A stretch of DNA of 64,000 bases from Calonectria ilicicola. Taxonomy: Eukaryota > Ascomycota > Sordariomycetes > Hypocreales > Nectriaceae. A program made the translations under genes and the position numbers. The DNA is taken from positions 372,001 to 436,000 of the forward strand of contig CP085835.1 in the NCBI GenBank assembly GCA_020809705.1, in the 5' to 3' direction. Each line of letters starts with the position of its first letter. Position 1 is the stretch's first letter. Of this stretch, positions 11,343 through 21,633 are shown piece by piece. The notes below the pieces were generated by a model. That model was given only the letters and a program-made list of their open reading frames with translations, was not told the origin of the DNA and did not search any database.

Positions 11343-12889
11343 CTAATGGTCCTCCTGTAGCTCCTTCAAATCCTTTTCAATGTTGGCCCAGGCTTGGGGC
11401 GTGAAACTTCCCATGAGCCAGCAATTGCCTGCATCATCTTTATCAAGCATGTAAAAGCAGTTTGGCCAGCCCTGAGCCTTTGTAAGCGGCTGGTTGTAAT
11501 TCATTATCATGGTTCCAGGAGCATTGGTCCTGTACGGCGACTGATCTCCTCGAGCTAGGACAGCAGGGGAAAAATCGGCGGCTTTCATCAGGTTTGCCTT
11601 GATTAAATTATTGATCAAAATTGGTAAGGAGTCAGAAGGTCCAAATAATAACATCTCTCCTGGATTAGCTTTGATCTGTGGTCGGATGGTCCGGAGCCAG
11701 CTCCGAACTTGTTGTTCCGAAGATTGCTCGATGAGGTGTTGGCGATGGGACAGTGCGATTGGACCAAGGCCGCCTTTGGAAATGTCTGGTGGAATGAATG
11801 CGCAAGTTGTGAGCACGATGTTCTGGGCGTAGACACCTTCGGAGTTGGCAAGCTGTGGAATTCTAGCTCTGCCATCAAGAAGACCCCCAATTGTAACGAC
11901 GCGAGGTTTTGGCTCCGATAGGGCTACTGCGCGCGCAGCCCATGCAGTTAAAATATCACCTTCGCTGATAAAGAGGTTTGGATCCGAGATCATAGATTCA
12001 GCGATATCTTGGCGCGCTTGGATCCTTAACCTATCTAAAATGCTCTTGGGAAGGAATATGGTTCTAAGTTCGGGCGTCGCATTCCACATCTTATCCCAAA
12101 GAAATCGGATAAAAAACATCATCTTAGCCATTCCCGTTAGACGATGTTTGTCAAGGCCAAACTCTTGCTGCTTCATCTCATCAACATCGTCGTCCAATTC
12201 GGAAAGCACATCATCACGGGCTCCAAGGATCGGTGGCACTTCTGCTTCCCGACCGTGGAGCACAAGTGTCCAGGATTTCAGCAATGCCTGAATACCAGTT
12301 ATATCCATCAAAGTATGAGGCCATGTTATCGATACCAGAGTTGCGTCATTGAATGAAGTGATGTGCAGGGATAATTGAGGCAAGTTTTGTTCCATCATTT
12401 GGTGCAACGTTTGTGGGAATTCCGATCGAGCAAGATATGGGCGGAATTTAGTCGATATGGGTTGAATTGATGGACCTTCGGTAGGCTTCGGGAATTGGCA
12501 GGCTATGGGGTCTTCTTCGATGTTGACGGTATGCAAATCATTGCAAGTAAAGATAAAAGCTGGATTTTCGTAGGAGAATGCTTTTGGGACGTGAATCTCA
12601 AGTCTTCCATCCTCCTAAAAAAGGAATTAGGCTCAAACTTTATTTTTCTTCAACTTCAATGGTGTGGTTTCAATGTTCTTACCCTCAGGTTTAAACGCCC
12701 TCCAAGTTTTCTCCAATCGCCCATTTCTAGGAGCTGTGATAGCGAACTACGAAGCCTTTCCGCATCGAGTACGTCGTTGAATCGCATTATAAAAGATACA
12801 AAGCAGTAGTTGACTTTGGCGCTGTCCATGGTGTGCACAGGGTACACATCCATGTCCGAGCTGTCCCGCTGAGGAATCTTTTCGGACAT
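11343..12889 (-). CDS. BAHD-like fungal acyltransferase (transferase family)
   Basis: Two exons, 12683-12889 and 11343-12614, joined by a 68-nt intron with GTAAGA donor and TTTTTAG acceptor, give 492 residues. The active-site motif HxxxD is present as HTLMD inside VSITWPHTLMDITG, at the expected place near one third of the protein. The second classical plant motif DFGWG is not recognisable, as is common in fungal members. Such enzymes transfer acyl groups from CoA thioesters to alcohols or amines of secondary metabolites. The N-terminal segment VHTMDSAKVNYCFVSFIMRF starts the first half-domain. No signal peptide. No core biosynthetic gene lies in the window, so the acceptor is unknown. Confidence 0.82.
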
Positions 12890-15203
12890 CTTGTTGGGTG
12901 TTTGTTTTTGAAATGCAGCTGTTATCTTTCTTTAGGTGCCTTAGTGCAATTTTGCTGTTGGACAATATGGGGAAACAAGTATCCGTGTTGCTCTGTGAGA
13001 ATAGTAAAAGTCGGGAAGCTTGACTGTTATGTCTTTAGTAACTAGGATAATGGCTTGTGAGGAGTGGCGGTGAAGTATGCTCTATGTATGCAGTTGCTCT
13101 CTCTTGGCATTTAATCGCAACTTATATTCTTAGTGGTCAAGGAATGCGAATGAAAACAATAATCATGCTCATGTCTCAGATGTGAAGGCGGTCTGTGAAT
13201 GCAAACAAGTGAAACGGCGCGGACCCGCTTTCAGACGAGGCATTGGCATCCTTGTAGGGCATTCTGGAAAAGTATATCCCTTCCTTAACGAGAAGGACAA
13301 TAGGTATGCACGCGCCCGGATTGACAGGACAACCTATCCCATGCTCATCACTCAACATCTCGAATAAAACTATAACGTGATGATTTGTCGGGTACTTCAA
13401 TGGCCGTTATCAACTTGATATCAATTTTCTACTCTTTTTCTAAACGTACTTGAATAGGATGAGAGTATGATTTGAAAAATGATGCTGTGCGGGCATTTAT
13501 CGGGCAAATACACCGTCGCAAATGCGTGCAGATGATTGATGGATGCGTGTCATCAGGCTCATGCGGCCGAAATGACGCCGATCGCGATGCCTGGATGCAC
13601 CCGTTTCCATCCACTCCGATGTACGATGTATCTACCAAAACATACTTTCCGCGTTTAAAATGTCCGCGCGCGATGTGAGCCACCGGGAATCAGCCTTGTC
13701 AGCTTCCCACCAAAGTAGAGATATACTCTCTGTCTGCATATCCAGAATGTGAACGGGTAGGTTTTGTCGCACCACTGTCCCAGAAATAATCTGATTTCAT
13801 CATTATTCGCAGATAATGACGCCAAGTGATGTTACCTCGCCCGAGCTAGTTTTCCCAACACAGAGATATGATCTTGGCACTGTTGGAAACTCGCCTTGGT
13901 GCTCATGTGGAACGTTCTATATCCTTTCTTGACAAATAACGGAAAATTGATATAGGACTATATAGATGGCGTATTGATCTGATTGCACAATACTTCACCG
14001 GTAAATTCATTCATCGGTCAATTTCACAAGTCTTCCGATCGATTTCATCATATTCTGTTGGTAAATCACAAATATCGGATTGCGGCACAACCATGATGAC
14101 CCGATCGACGTCATTTCGCAGGATACATCGGGATGTGATCACATGCTGCCTTGGAAGAAAGATAACTGGGTAGTTCTGACCAGAGATATACAGCCGTCCG
14201 GGCAGCCGCCAGTCAGAGGGAGCACATAGGCGCTCAGGTAGCATCTTCATGCACGCTCGAATGCTACCAATGTGGTACGATTGCACTATTTTGACAAGCC
14301 CGCATCAATTGGTCACATACAAGATTATATTTAAAGGATGACTATCTCATTCCACAAACTCTATTGTAATCTGACCTTTTGGAATCCCATTTCCTTTTCT
14401 GTCTGCATTTCCATACCCTGTTTTATCTTGCAATTTTCATAGTCCAGAACTTTATCTCGAGGATAATTGGCGTCATGAATGCGACCTTCGCCTTATTGAA
14501 CTGATCGGGAATCTGAAGGGACTTTTGTTCATGAATCAAACGACACAGGGCGAACATTTTGTATACAGGTGGAAGGGACTGTACGAAAAATCCGATGTAT
14601 CCATTGTGGCTCATGCTGTTGAGCATATATCCATCCAACATGGATGATATGACTCCGAGGCAGATGATTCTCCCCACTTGTAGACCCCGCAACATGGTGT
14701 AGGAATAGGTCATTCATTTGGTGTTATTCCTGATGTGGTATCATTCCGAGGCAAGAGGTTTCCCCGCTCTCAGACCCCGCAATATGGTGTATGCATATCA
14801 TCCGGCCGTCCGATGCATCAATTTCTTGTTTTAGGCAACTGATGGAACCCCGCAATCAGTTTTCCTGCTTGACATCTCGAGTAGAAGAGGGGCGGGTGGG
14901 TTCACAAAGTCTGGAGCCGATGGCGTCTGCTCGGGGTTAGGTCTATAAATGTGCCAACTCCGATTGTTACATTGATATAAATTAGCTTCCTAATATCTTT
15001 GATGCATTTAAATCATTAACCACTGAGAAATATTACACTTTTTTATTGACACTGTTATTAAACTGCCCCACTAATCATTTTCAGTTCAAATATTACACAA
15101 GCCCTTGCTTATCTCTGTCTGCAAGTAAGTTTGAACCGGCCAGTGCTTACGCCAAAACCGCGTATCTTGATGATCAAGATCGCAAACTAATTTGGAAAAA
15201 GGT
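12890..15203. other. long intergenic region before the alcohol dehydrogenase gene
   Basis: 2.3 kb. Several reading frames of 60-96 codons occur on both strands (for example 14011-14286 minus and 14423-14713 minus), but none shows family motifs or joins into a larger gene. It holds an imperfect direct repeat (separate entry). TATAAA elements lie at 14944 and 14976, upstream of the dehydrogenase. Confidence 0.5.
14653..14791. repeat. imperfect direct repeat, two copies of about 49 bp
   Basis: Copy 1 is 14653-14701 and copy 2 is 14744-14791. Both start with TCCGAGGCA and finish with GACCCCGCAAYATGGTGTA; the middle differs at several bases. A shorter third match, ACCCCGCAAT, occurs near 14849. 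Could be a local duplication or a set of regulator sites upstream of the dehydrogenase. Confidence 0.65.
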
Positions 15204-16491
15204 ATGGGATCTAACAGCATCGAAATTCCTGAGCGGCACACAGCCGTCATCTATGACAAGCCAGGTTCGATATCGACTAAAGTTGTGTCAGTGGAGACAC
15301 CGAAACCTGGCCCAGGTGAAGTCCTAATCAAGCTGTACGTTGGATCCCTCTGAATCATAATTCGTAGAATTAAACTGACTGGGGGATTATGGTACAGGAC
15401 GCACTCTGGCGTTTGCCACTCAGACTATGCTATAATGACGAATGGTGTACGTATCTTGTTTGTGGATTTTAGTCCTCAGCCTTGATACTTGATGCTAATC
15501 GAAATGATATTGAAGTGGACACTCCTCACCCCAACCCCCGAAGGTCAAATTGGAGGTCATGAAGGTGTTGGGCAAGTTGTACAACTCGGAAGCGGTTCCG
15601 AGAGCACAGGGATCAGAATTGGTGATCGTGTAGGAGTGAAATGGGTATCGAGTGCATGTGGCAGATGTGGTAAGTTGTCTACAGTTCACTGTCATGACAG
15701 AATCACATACTGATGAATTGATTGCTCTAGAGCCTTGTCTTCTTGGCCAAGACGGCGTTTGCTTCAACCAAAAGGTTTCTGGGTACTACACCCCGGGTAC
15801 ATTTCAGCAATATGTCATTGGACCTGCATCGTATGTTACACCAATCCCTGACGGGCTCGACTCAGCTATTGCCGCACCTATGCTATGCGCCGGTGTTACC
15901 GTGTATGCTGCATTGCTTCGCAGCCAAGCAAAGCCAGGAAACTGGGTTGTCATTGCTGGAGCTGGTGGTGGGCTTGGGCACTTGGCGTGTCAGATTGCGT
16001 CCAGAGCTCTAGGTTTGCGGATCATTGGAATCGATCATGGTAGCAAAGCCGATATTGTTAAGGAGTCTGGGGCGGAGCATTTTGTCGACGTCACGCAATT
16101 CTCTCACGATTCAGAGATTACGAAACACGTTAGATCATTGGCTGATGGGTATGGTGCACATGCTGTCCTTGTTTGCACAGCCTCCAACAAAGCTTATGCC
16201 CAAGCCTTGAGCTTTTTGCGTTTCAACGGCACCTTGGTTTGTGTTGGTCTAACAGAGGGTGAGCTGTTTCCAGTACCTGGAGCAAGCCCATCAGCAATGA
16301 TCACTCAGCAACTGAAGATAGTTGGATCTGCCGTGGGAAATAGGCATGAGGCCATTGAAGTGCTCAAGTTTGCGGAAAGAGGCATTGTAAAGGCCCGTGT
16401 CGAAGTCAAGAAGATGGAGGATTTAACGCAGGTATTTGAGGATATGCACAATGGCAAATTGCATGGAAGAATCGTCTTGGACTTGTCTTAA
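15204..16491 (+). CDS. zinc-dependent alcohol dehydrogenase (yeast ADH-like)
   Basis: Four exons: 15204-15334, 15398-15446, 15516-15669 and 15731-16491, giving 364 residues. Catalytic zinc ligands are visible as C50 in SGVCHSD, H75-E76 in GGHEGVG, and a Cys in MLCAGVTVY. The four structural-zinc cysteines are C108, C111, C114 and C122 (CGRCEPC...C). The dinucleotide-binding loop is GAGGGLGHLA, followed by the acidic residue of GIDHG. The enzyme should interconvert primary or secondary alcohols and aldehydes or ketones with NAD(P)H in the cytosol. An N-terminal stretch of about 12 residues precedes the conserved start. The GTACGT donors are unusual but the frame and zinc motifs support every junction. 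Confidence 0.92.
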
Positions 16492-16804
16492 GTAATCAGA
16501 TAGCTATCGAAAGTTAAATAAATCAATTCAATTAAATAGCGATTTATATTTTCAACTGCAAGTAGGTATCAATTCCGAGATTCCTACAGGCCAGTTTCCT
16601 GTTGGTTGAACCTGGTCTCTGACACGAATTTCGGCAAACCCGCTGATGATCCCGGAAGCAGAAAAAGGTCGTAGTCTCTACTCATTTTTTTGTTAAATTG
16701 CTTTTACATTAAGCCAAAAATGCCCGAATGCAACACAGCTTCATTTCCAACCCACATCACCGATCTCAATGGTCTCTCAAAGCTAGAATCCTCACACCAG
16801 TCGT
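16492..16804. other. short convergent intergenic region
   Basis: Lies between the 3' ends of the dehydrogenase and the unknown three-exon gene. Nothing beyond AT-rich 3' flanking sequence is seen. Confidence 0.5.
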
Positions 16805-17872
16805 TCAACTCAGCGTTGTCCGACCAACAGGGTTACCAACTACCCATCGAAGCAAGGTAATGAAATCAGTTTGCAAAGCCTTTCCGTTTTTTCTTTCTTC
16901 CCAGACACCATTTTCAAATTGCAAGAGGGGAGTTTGACGGAGTTCAAATGTTTGGGACACGATGTCGAGGATACATTGTGTAATACGAAGAGTTCGGTCC
17001 GCGCCCGTTATGAGTGTGACCTACAGGCATATTGGCAACAGAATCATGGTTAAGAAATGGATAATTAGGATGCATACCGGAAAGTACCGATGACCATTGT
17101 GTACTTCAAACATTAAGGCAGTGCAGGCGAGATACAATGAAACAGTCAACTCGCTAGTTGAAATCATGTCCTGTCTTAGTGGGGCACTATCAGCAAGAAA
17201 GGCCATGACATGCGGCTTCTCGGGGTCTAACGGCCTATCGAGACATAGAGGGCCTGGTGCATGTTTGGCTTGCTGGAATATAGAGACAAGCGACCAGTCG
17301 TGCTGTCCCTGGCATCGTCGTGCAACTAACTTAGATGAACTTCCGATACTAGAAACCATGGTCAATATATATTTCAAGCATATACATTGTTTCAAGGATA
17401 AAGCCTACGGACGAGCTTGCCAGGGGGTATGCACTTTCATGAATCCCATTTTTGTTTCATCTTGGCAACCATTAAGATAGCAAGACATCAAGATCCAAAA
17501 GAAACGCGCTTCGTGATAGCCAGTATGTTGTTTGGCCTCGACTGAAATATCAGCACGGTATTTCCATGGCTTGTACATGTGCAACCACTTCCATATCTCG
17601 TCCTCGCTCATGGGCTGGATGTACTGCTCGCTAGGAGGCGACTGTAGGTGCTTCTTCCCCACTGCCATACCGGTGTGGAAATCAAGGGGGCGGACGGAGG
17701 TGATTTTATATTTAGATAGTGCACTAAAATCAAGGTATGACTCTTCGACGTCCGTCAGTGGCAAAAGGATGGAGTGTCCGAGTGCGACTGCTATCGCTTT
17801 GGGGTCTGGGGTTGGGGAGGATGAACCATTCGTGCTTCCTTCTGGTTTCGATTGTGCCGGAGTGGTTGCCAT
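16805..17872 (-). CDS. unrecognised three-exon protein
   Basis: I do not recognise this family. Three exons (17409-17872, 17078-17348, 16805-17020) give 316 residues with frame kept at both junctions. Intron 1 is 60 nt (GTAGGC...CTAG) and intron 2 is 57 nt (GTATGC...TGTAG). Evidence that it is real: the three open segments are consecutive on one strand, each ends at a plausible donor, and a stop-free exon 3 (ADRTLRITQCILDIVSQTF...) lies just where an acceptor allows it. The N terminus is Ser/Thr/Pro-rich. The middle holds conserved-looking Trp/Tyr/His residues (IWKWLHMYKPWKYR, GYHEARFFW) and a hydrophobic helix. No signal peptide. It is transcribed convergently with the dehydrogenase and lies just downstream of the amino-acid oxidase gene on the same strand. 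Confidence 0.6.
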
Positions 17873-18101
17873 ATTTCGAGGGTTTAGATACGGGCTCTGG
17901 TGTCCAGCTTTCGTGGTTACGTCGTTGTGAACTGATTACTTGAGGTTTTTGTTGTTGGCTCTATGAGTCGACAAGGCATCAATCTAGCCTAATGCAAGCA
18001 CATGTTGCGCACGGACCATCATTCTCAAGTCTGGAAAATATCTAAATGTATTTTTATGCACTTTATTTTCTAATCGTGGAACAATCTTGAGCAAGTGCTA
18101 A

Positions 18102-20230
18102 TCAAAGATGAATCCACCTAGCCATCCACTCTTTGGTCACTTGCTTTGCTTCATCAACTAAACCCAAGTCCAACAGCATTTGGACTGTGCCTCTGGCAGC
18201 GCTCTCCAGCGCACTAAACACCCAAGAGTGTGTAAAGCTCGTGTGCTCGCCAATGTATACCGTGTTGAACTCTGTATGCCAATAGGCGGGTAAGTAGAGT
18301 TGCTGCTGCGGTACAACAGGCACTGCCCAAGATCCAGCATGGTGCTCGTCATGCTCCCAGCAATGTCTTTTCCAATTTCCAGTCCAATTTTCTTCCGCAG
18401 CCGGACCGTGAATATCCACCATGGCCTGCTGAATATAGGCAATATGTTCATCATCAGACATCGCACAAGCGGCAGTTGCGTCAGCAGACGAAATATAAGA
18501 TGCCAAAAGTACGCCGGGGCCAGTGCTGTTAATGTCCCATGAGGGGTAGCAGATCTGCCCAATCAAGGGGCTATTGACACGGCCGCAACCCGAAATGATC
18601 GGCTGCTCGAGATGTTCCCAGAATCGTGTCTTATACTGGATAGCCACCTTAACAGCGCCATCGAAAACCATGCGATCGATAGCGCGACGCATAAGGCTGG
18701 AGTGAGGTGGGATCTGCCAGAACTTGAGCAGATTGAAAGGAACGCTGTTGAATATGTAATCAAATTGCTCCGTTGTTGAGCTCACATTTCGCGGATTGCT
18801 TCTAGGGGGTCGATATGATACTGTGAGTGAGCTGTTGTTGTCGTGGTATTTGACGGCGTGGACCTTAGCATTAAATTGGATTCGATCTTGGACAATCCGG
18901 GCGAAAGCCTCCGGCAGTCGGCTCATACCGCCTTGAATCGTGCGCCATTTATTCGCCATGAAATAAACTGTTTCAAATTCCCACATAGGCCAGACGAAAT
19001 TAGTAGGTGTAACCTCATCCGTTGTGTTCAGATCGGTTCCAACAACGTAGCGAAGATATTCAACCTCAGAAAAGTCCAACATGCCGTCCTCAACCGCCTC
19101 CTTGTGGGCCCGGAAAATGTCCTTGGCATATGATTTGACTCGTTCACTCGTGAGCCCTTTGAAATCCTCTAGAGCTTGGATTGCTTCTGCCGCTGCAGTT
19201 TCATTTGAGTAGACTGTGGGTTCAAAGTACTCTGGGTTATCGGCTACTTCTGCTTTGCCGGGGAATGTACCATCAGGGCGTCGCTTGTTCGTTGTTACGG
19301 GCGTATTGGGAGACGATTGAATCCAAGGAATAAAGTTGACCTTGAGATCACTGGCATTCCCATTGATTTTGTTTAATTTGTCTCCCAGTTGGAAGATCAT
19401 GCGCTGGTCCATGATTGGGAATGTCTCATTTGTGTCAGGATCCGTAATCTCGTACGGAAATCGCATAGGTCCCAGCTCATGATATTGACCTTCCTCTGGT
19501 GACGTCCCATTCAGATAAGTCGTCATCATGCGGCCACCAAGTCTTCCAGATGACTCGAGAATTCTCCAGTTATGAATACCCACAGAATCCAGCATGAGCT
19601 TTTTTTTCTTGTCAGCATCTAAAGCATTATGATGGCAAGTGAGCGAAAACTTACAGCTGTGGTAAGACCAGAGATACCGGCGCCAAGGATACCGAACCTC
19701 TTTTGTTTAGTCGCAGCAACAAAAGTCTCGTTTGGTTGTTTTTGCTTGAGATACGCGACACCATCGAACCAAGGACCCATAGGATCAGCAACATCAGCAA
19801 ACGTTGCGCCTCGTCTACGAAGTTTTCGTTTCTTCGTTGCCAACTCCTCAGAACGTCCCACAGCTTGGCCGTCTACAAAAGCATGAAGACAACCTCCAGA
19901 AATATCGGATGGGGTTATCCATACAAATTTGGTGGGGCGTTGGTCTTTCCACTCTAAGTGGCGGGCCGCAATTGGATGTTTTCCAACATGAGTGCTACCG
20001 ATGACATGGTGTGCGTCGGTGATAATAACGGTGTCACATGAGCCGTAAACAAGGGTAAGTTCGCCGTTAATATCACCATTATATTCAACATGGATGTTGT
20101 GTATGCCGCCTTGGTCAACTTCAAACGGACCTTGGAACCAAATCGAATTCCTGGGGATAGGCTCGCATATCGCAAACGATGCCAGGAATGCGGCAGCGCC
20201 AGCAAGAAGTTTACCTGTCTTGAGGGCCAT
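18102..20230 (-). CDS. secreted FAD-dependent L-amino-acid oxidase / amine oxidase
   Basis: Two exons, 19655-20230 and 18102-19598 (56-nt intron, GTAAGT donor), give 690 residues. Residues 1-22 form a signal peptide (hydrophobic, then AICEP), so it is probably exported. The FAD Rossmann motif GILGAGISGLTTA is split by the intron, followed by the acidic residue in RILESSGRLGGRM, the GG-doublet motif of flavin amine oxidases. The C-terminal FAD-contacting segment is NTVYIGEHTSFTHSWVFSALESAARG. About 170 residues lie between signal peptide and FAD fold, more than in short amine oxidases; they contain a basic stretch (KKRKLRRRG) that could be a propeptide-processing site. The reaction would give ketoacid (via imine), ammonia and peroxide. 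The amino-acid preference cannot be read from the sequence. Confidence 0.88.
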
Positions 20231-20291
20231 GGCTAGCTAGCTGTGAAGTCGCGAGTGCAAGGAATTGGCAGACCACGCATTGTCCAACTCG

Positions 20292-20299
20292 TATTTATA
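20292..20299 (-). promoter_or_regulatory. TATA box of the amino-acid oxidase gene
   Basis: On the minus strand this reads TATAAATA, 61 bases before the ATG at 20230, the usual spacing for a strong fungal promoter. Confidence 0.55.
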
Positions 20300-20377
20300 T
20301 TCCAAACCGTCAGGTCTCGGCTGAATGCAACCCGATATCGGCCAAGCGACCTATTTTCCTTGGTATACCTGTACATC

Positions 20378-20508
20378 AGATAACATTTTCGAAAAGTTCC
20401 CGAGTACAATCCAATCGGTCTGATGGGTGCTTTCGCAGTGGACTCTACAGTGGAGCTCTGGGGCTTGGACTGCTTGGCAAAGAACAAACCCATGTAAATT
20501 AATGATAA
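20378..20508. promoter_or_regulatory. pair of GATA-factor motifs upstream of the oxidase gene
   Basis: AGATAA at 20378-20383 and TGATAA at 20503-20508 match HGATAR, the site of AreA/NIT2-type nitrogen regulators, at 148 and 273 bases from the start codon. Such motifs are short and common, so this is suggestive only. Confidence 0.3.
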
Positions 20509-21633
20509 GCTTAAGACTAGACGAATAAAGACGCATAGGAAGCCATCAAGGTTGTTGATAGTCGGAGGCGGTCAACTTGTTTCCTATGAGGATAGGGATT
20601 GCGAAAATTGTTAACGCTTGCTTCTCCTTCAGCTTGTGTATCGTTGGTGATGCGCATTTCTGACAATCCTATCTGCGTAAAGTCAGAGTATTCAAAATGC
20701 CTCATAAGTCCAGTACCCATGCTCTGACCAGCAGAATTTCCCTGTGAGAAAATCCACCTCCATCAAGATGAATACCCGATGGGCTGGTTGATTTCAGATC
20801 ATGGGCGGGGACATGTACAGCACTGGATCTGACAAGGGTGCTTGGGCCCACGAGGTTTCGATTTTTCACTTTCGTATAACTAAACAACCTCCTGCTCAAG
20901 AGCCTCTCAGACTCGCCAAGAGCAGGATACTACTACAAAAAGGTTGCTGTCCAATCATAAGAAATCGATCTGTAAAATTCTTTGCCATTTCCCGCCGATG
21001 GTTCCGATGCGATGGTTTAGCTTAAAACCTAGTCCAAATAGCTTCACCCCTCACACAGGTGGATTTTAAGCTAGCATCAAAACGGTTGTTCGTACCGAAC
21101 TACACCTTGAAAACTCTGAAAGTACCCACAAAGGATCATACATGTCATCATCCCGGATCGTTTGATAGCCGGCCATCGTAATTTTGTCCAACTCAATTCT
21201 GTAATTGCGGGGGATAATCTCAGAACCCACCTCTTTGAATTAAGATAAAGTCCAAAAATGCCTCTCATAGCTCGATGTTATTCACATCCGGTCCAGTTGT
21301 GCTGGAAGTGAGCTTTTATCCCATACACGAGGCCCACATTCAGTGATCTAGGAATTATGGTCAGTTTCACGCGTCTTCAGCACAGCAGCATTAGCCGTTA
21401 GCATAGATTGATTACTTCTTTGCGCTTTATGGAAGAAGACCAAGGCACTCCAGTTCATTCTCCAAATTTACCTAATAGCGTTTTTGTATATTGGGATATG
21501 ACCTCGAATTTATGCTCTAAAAAGCGAGGTGAATGATCAACCAATCATGACTGTCAAAAAGGACACCGATTCTCATTTAACTAGATTGCTACTCGTGATA
21601 TCTAATTAAAACTGACAAGAAACGCTCACAAAG

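Larger units (their letters stand above)
20231..21633. other. intergenic region between oxidase and amidase genes
   Basis: 1.4 kb. The proximal part is the oxidase promoter, with a TATA box and two GATA-type motifs. The distal part is AT-rich 3' flank of the amidase. Small reading frames show no recognisable domain. Confidence 0.55.

Noticed and set aside
14011..14713. Minus-strand frames of 91 and 96 codons as genes
   Set aside because: No family motif, no plausible splice link, and one overlaps the direct repeat.
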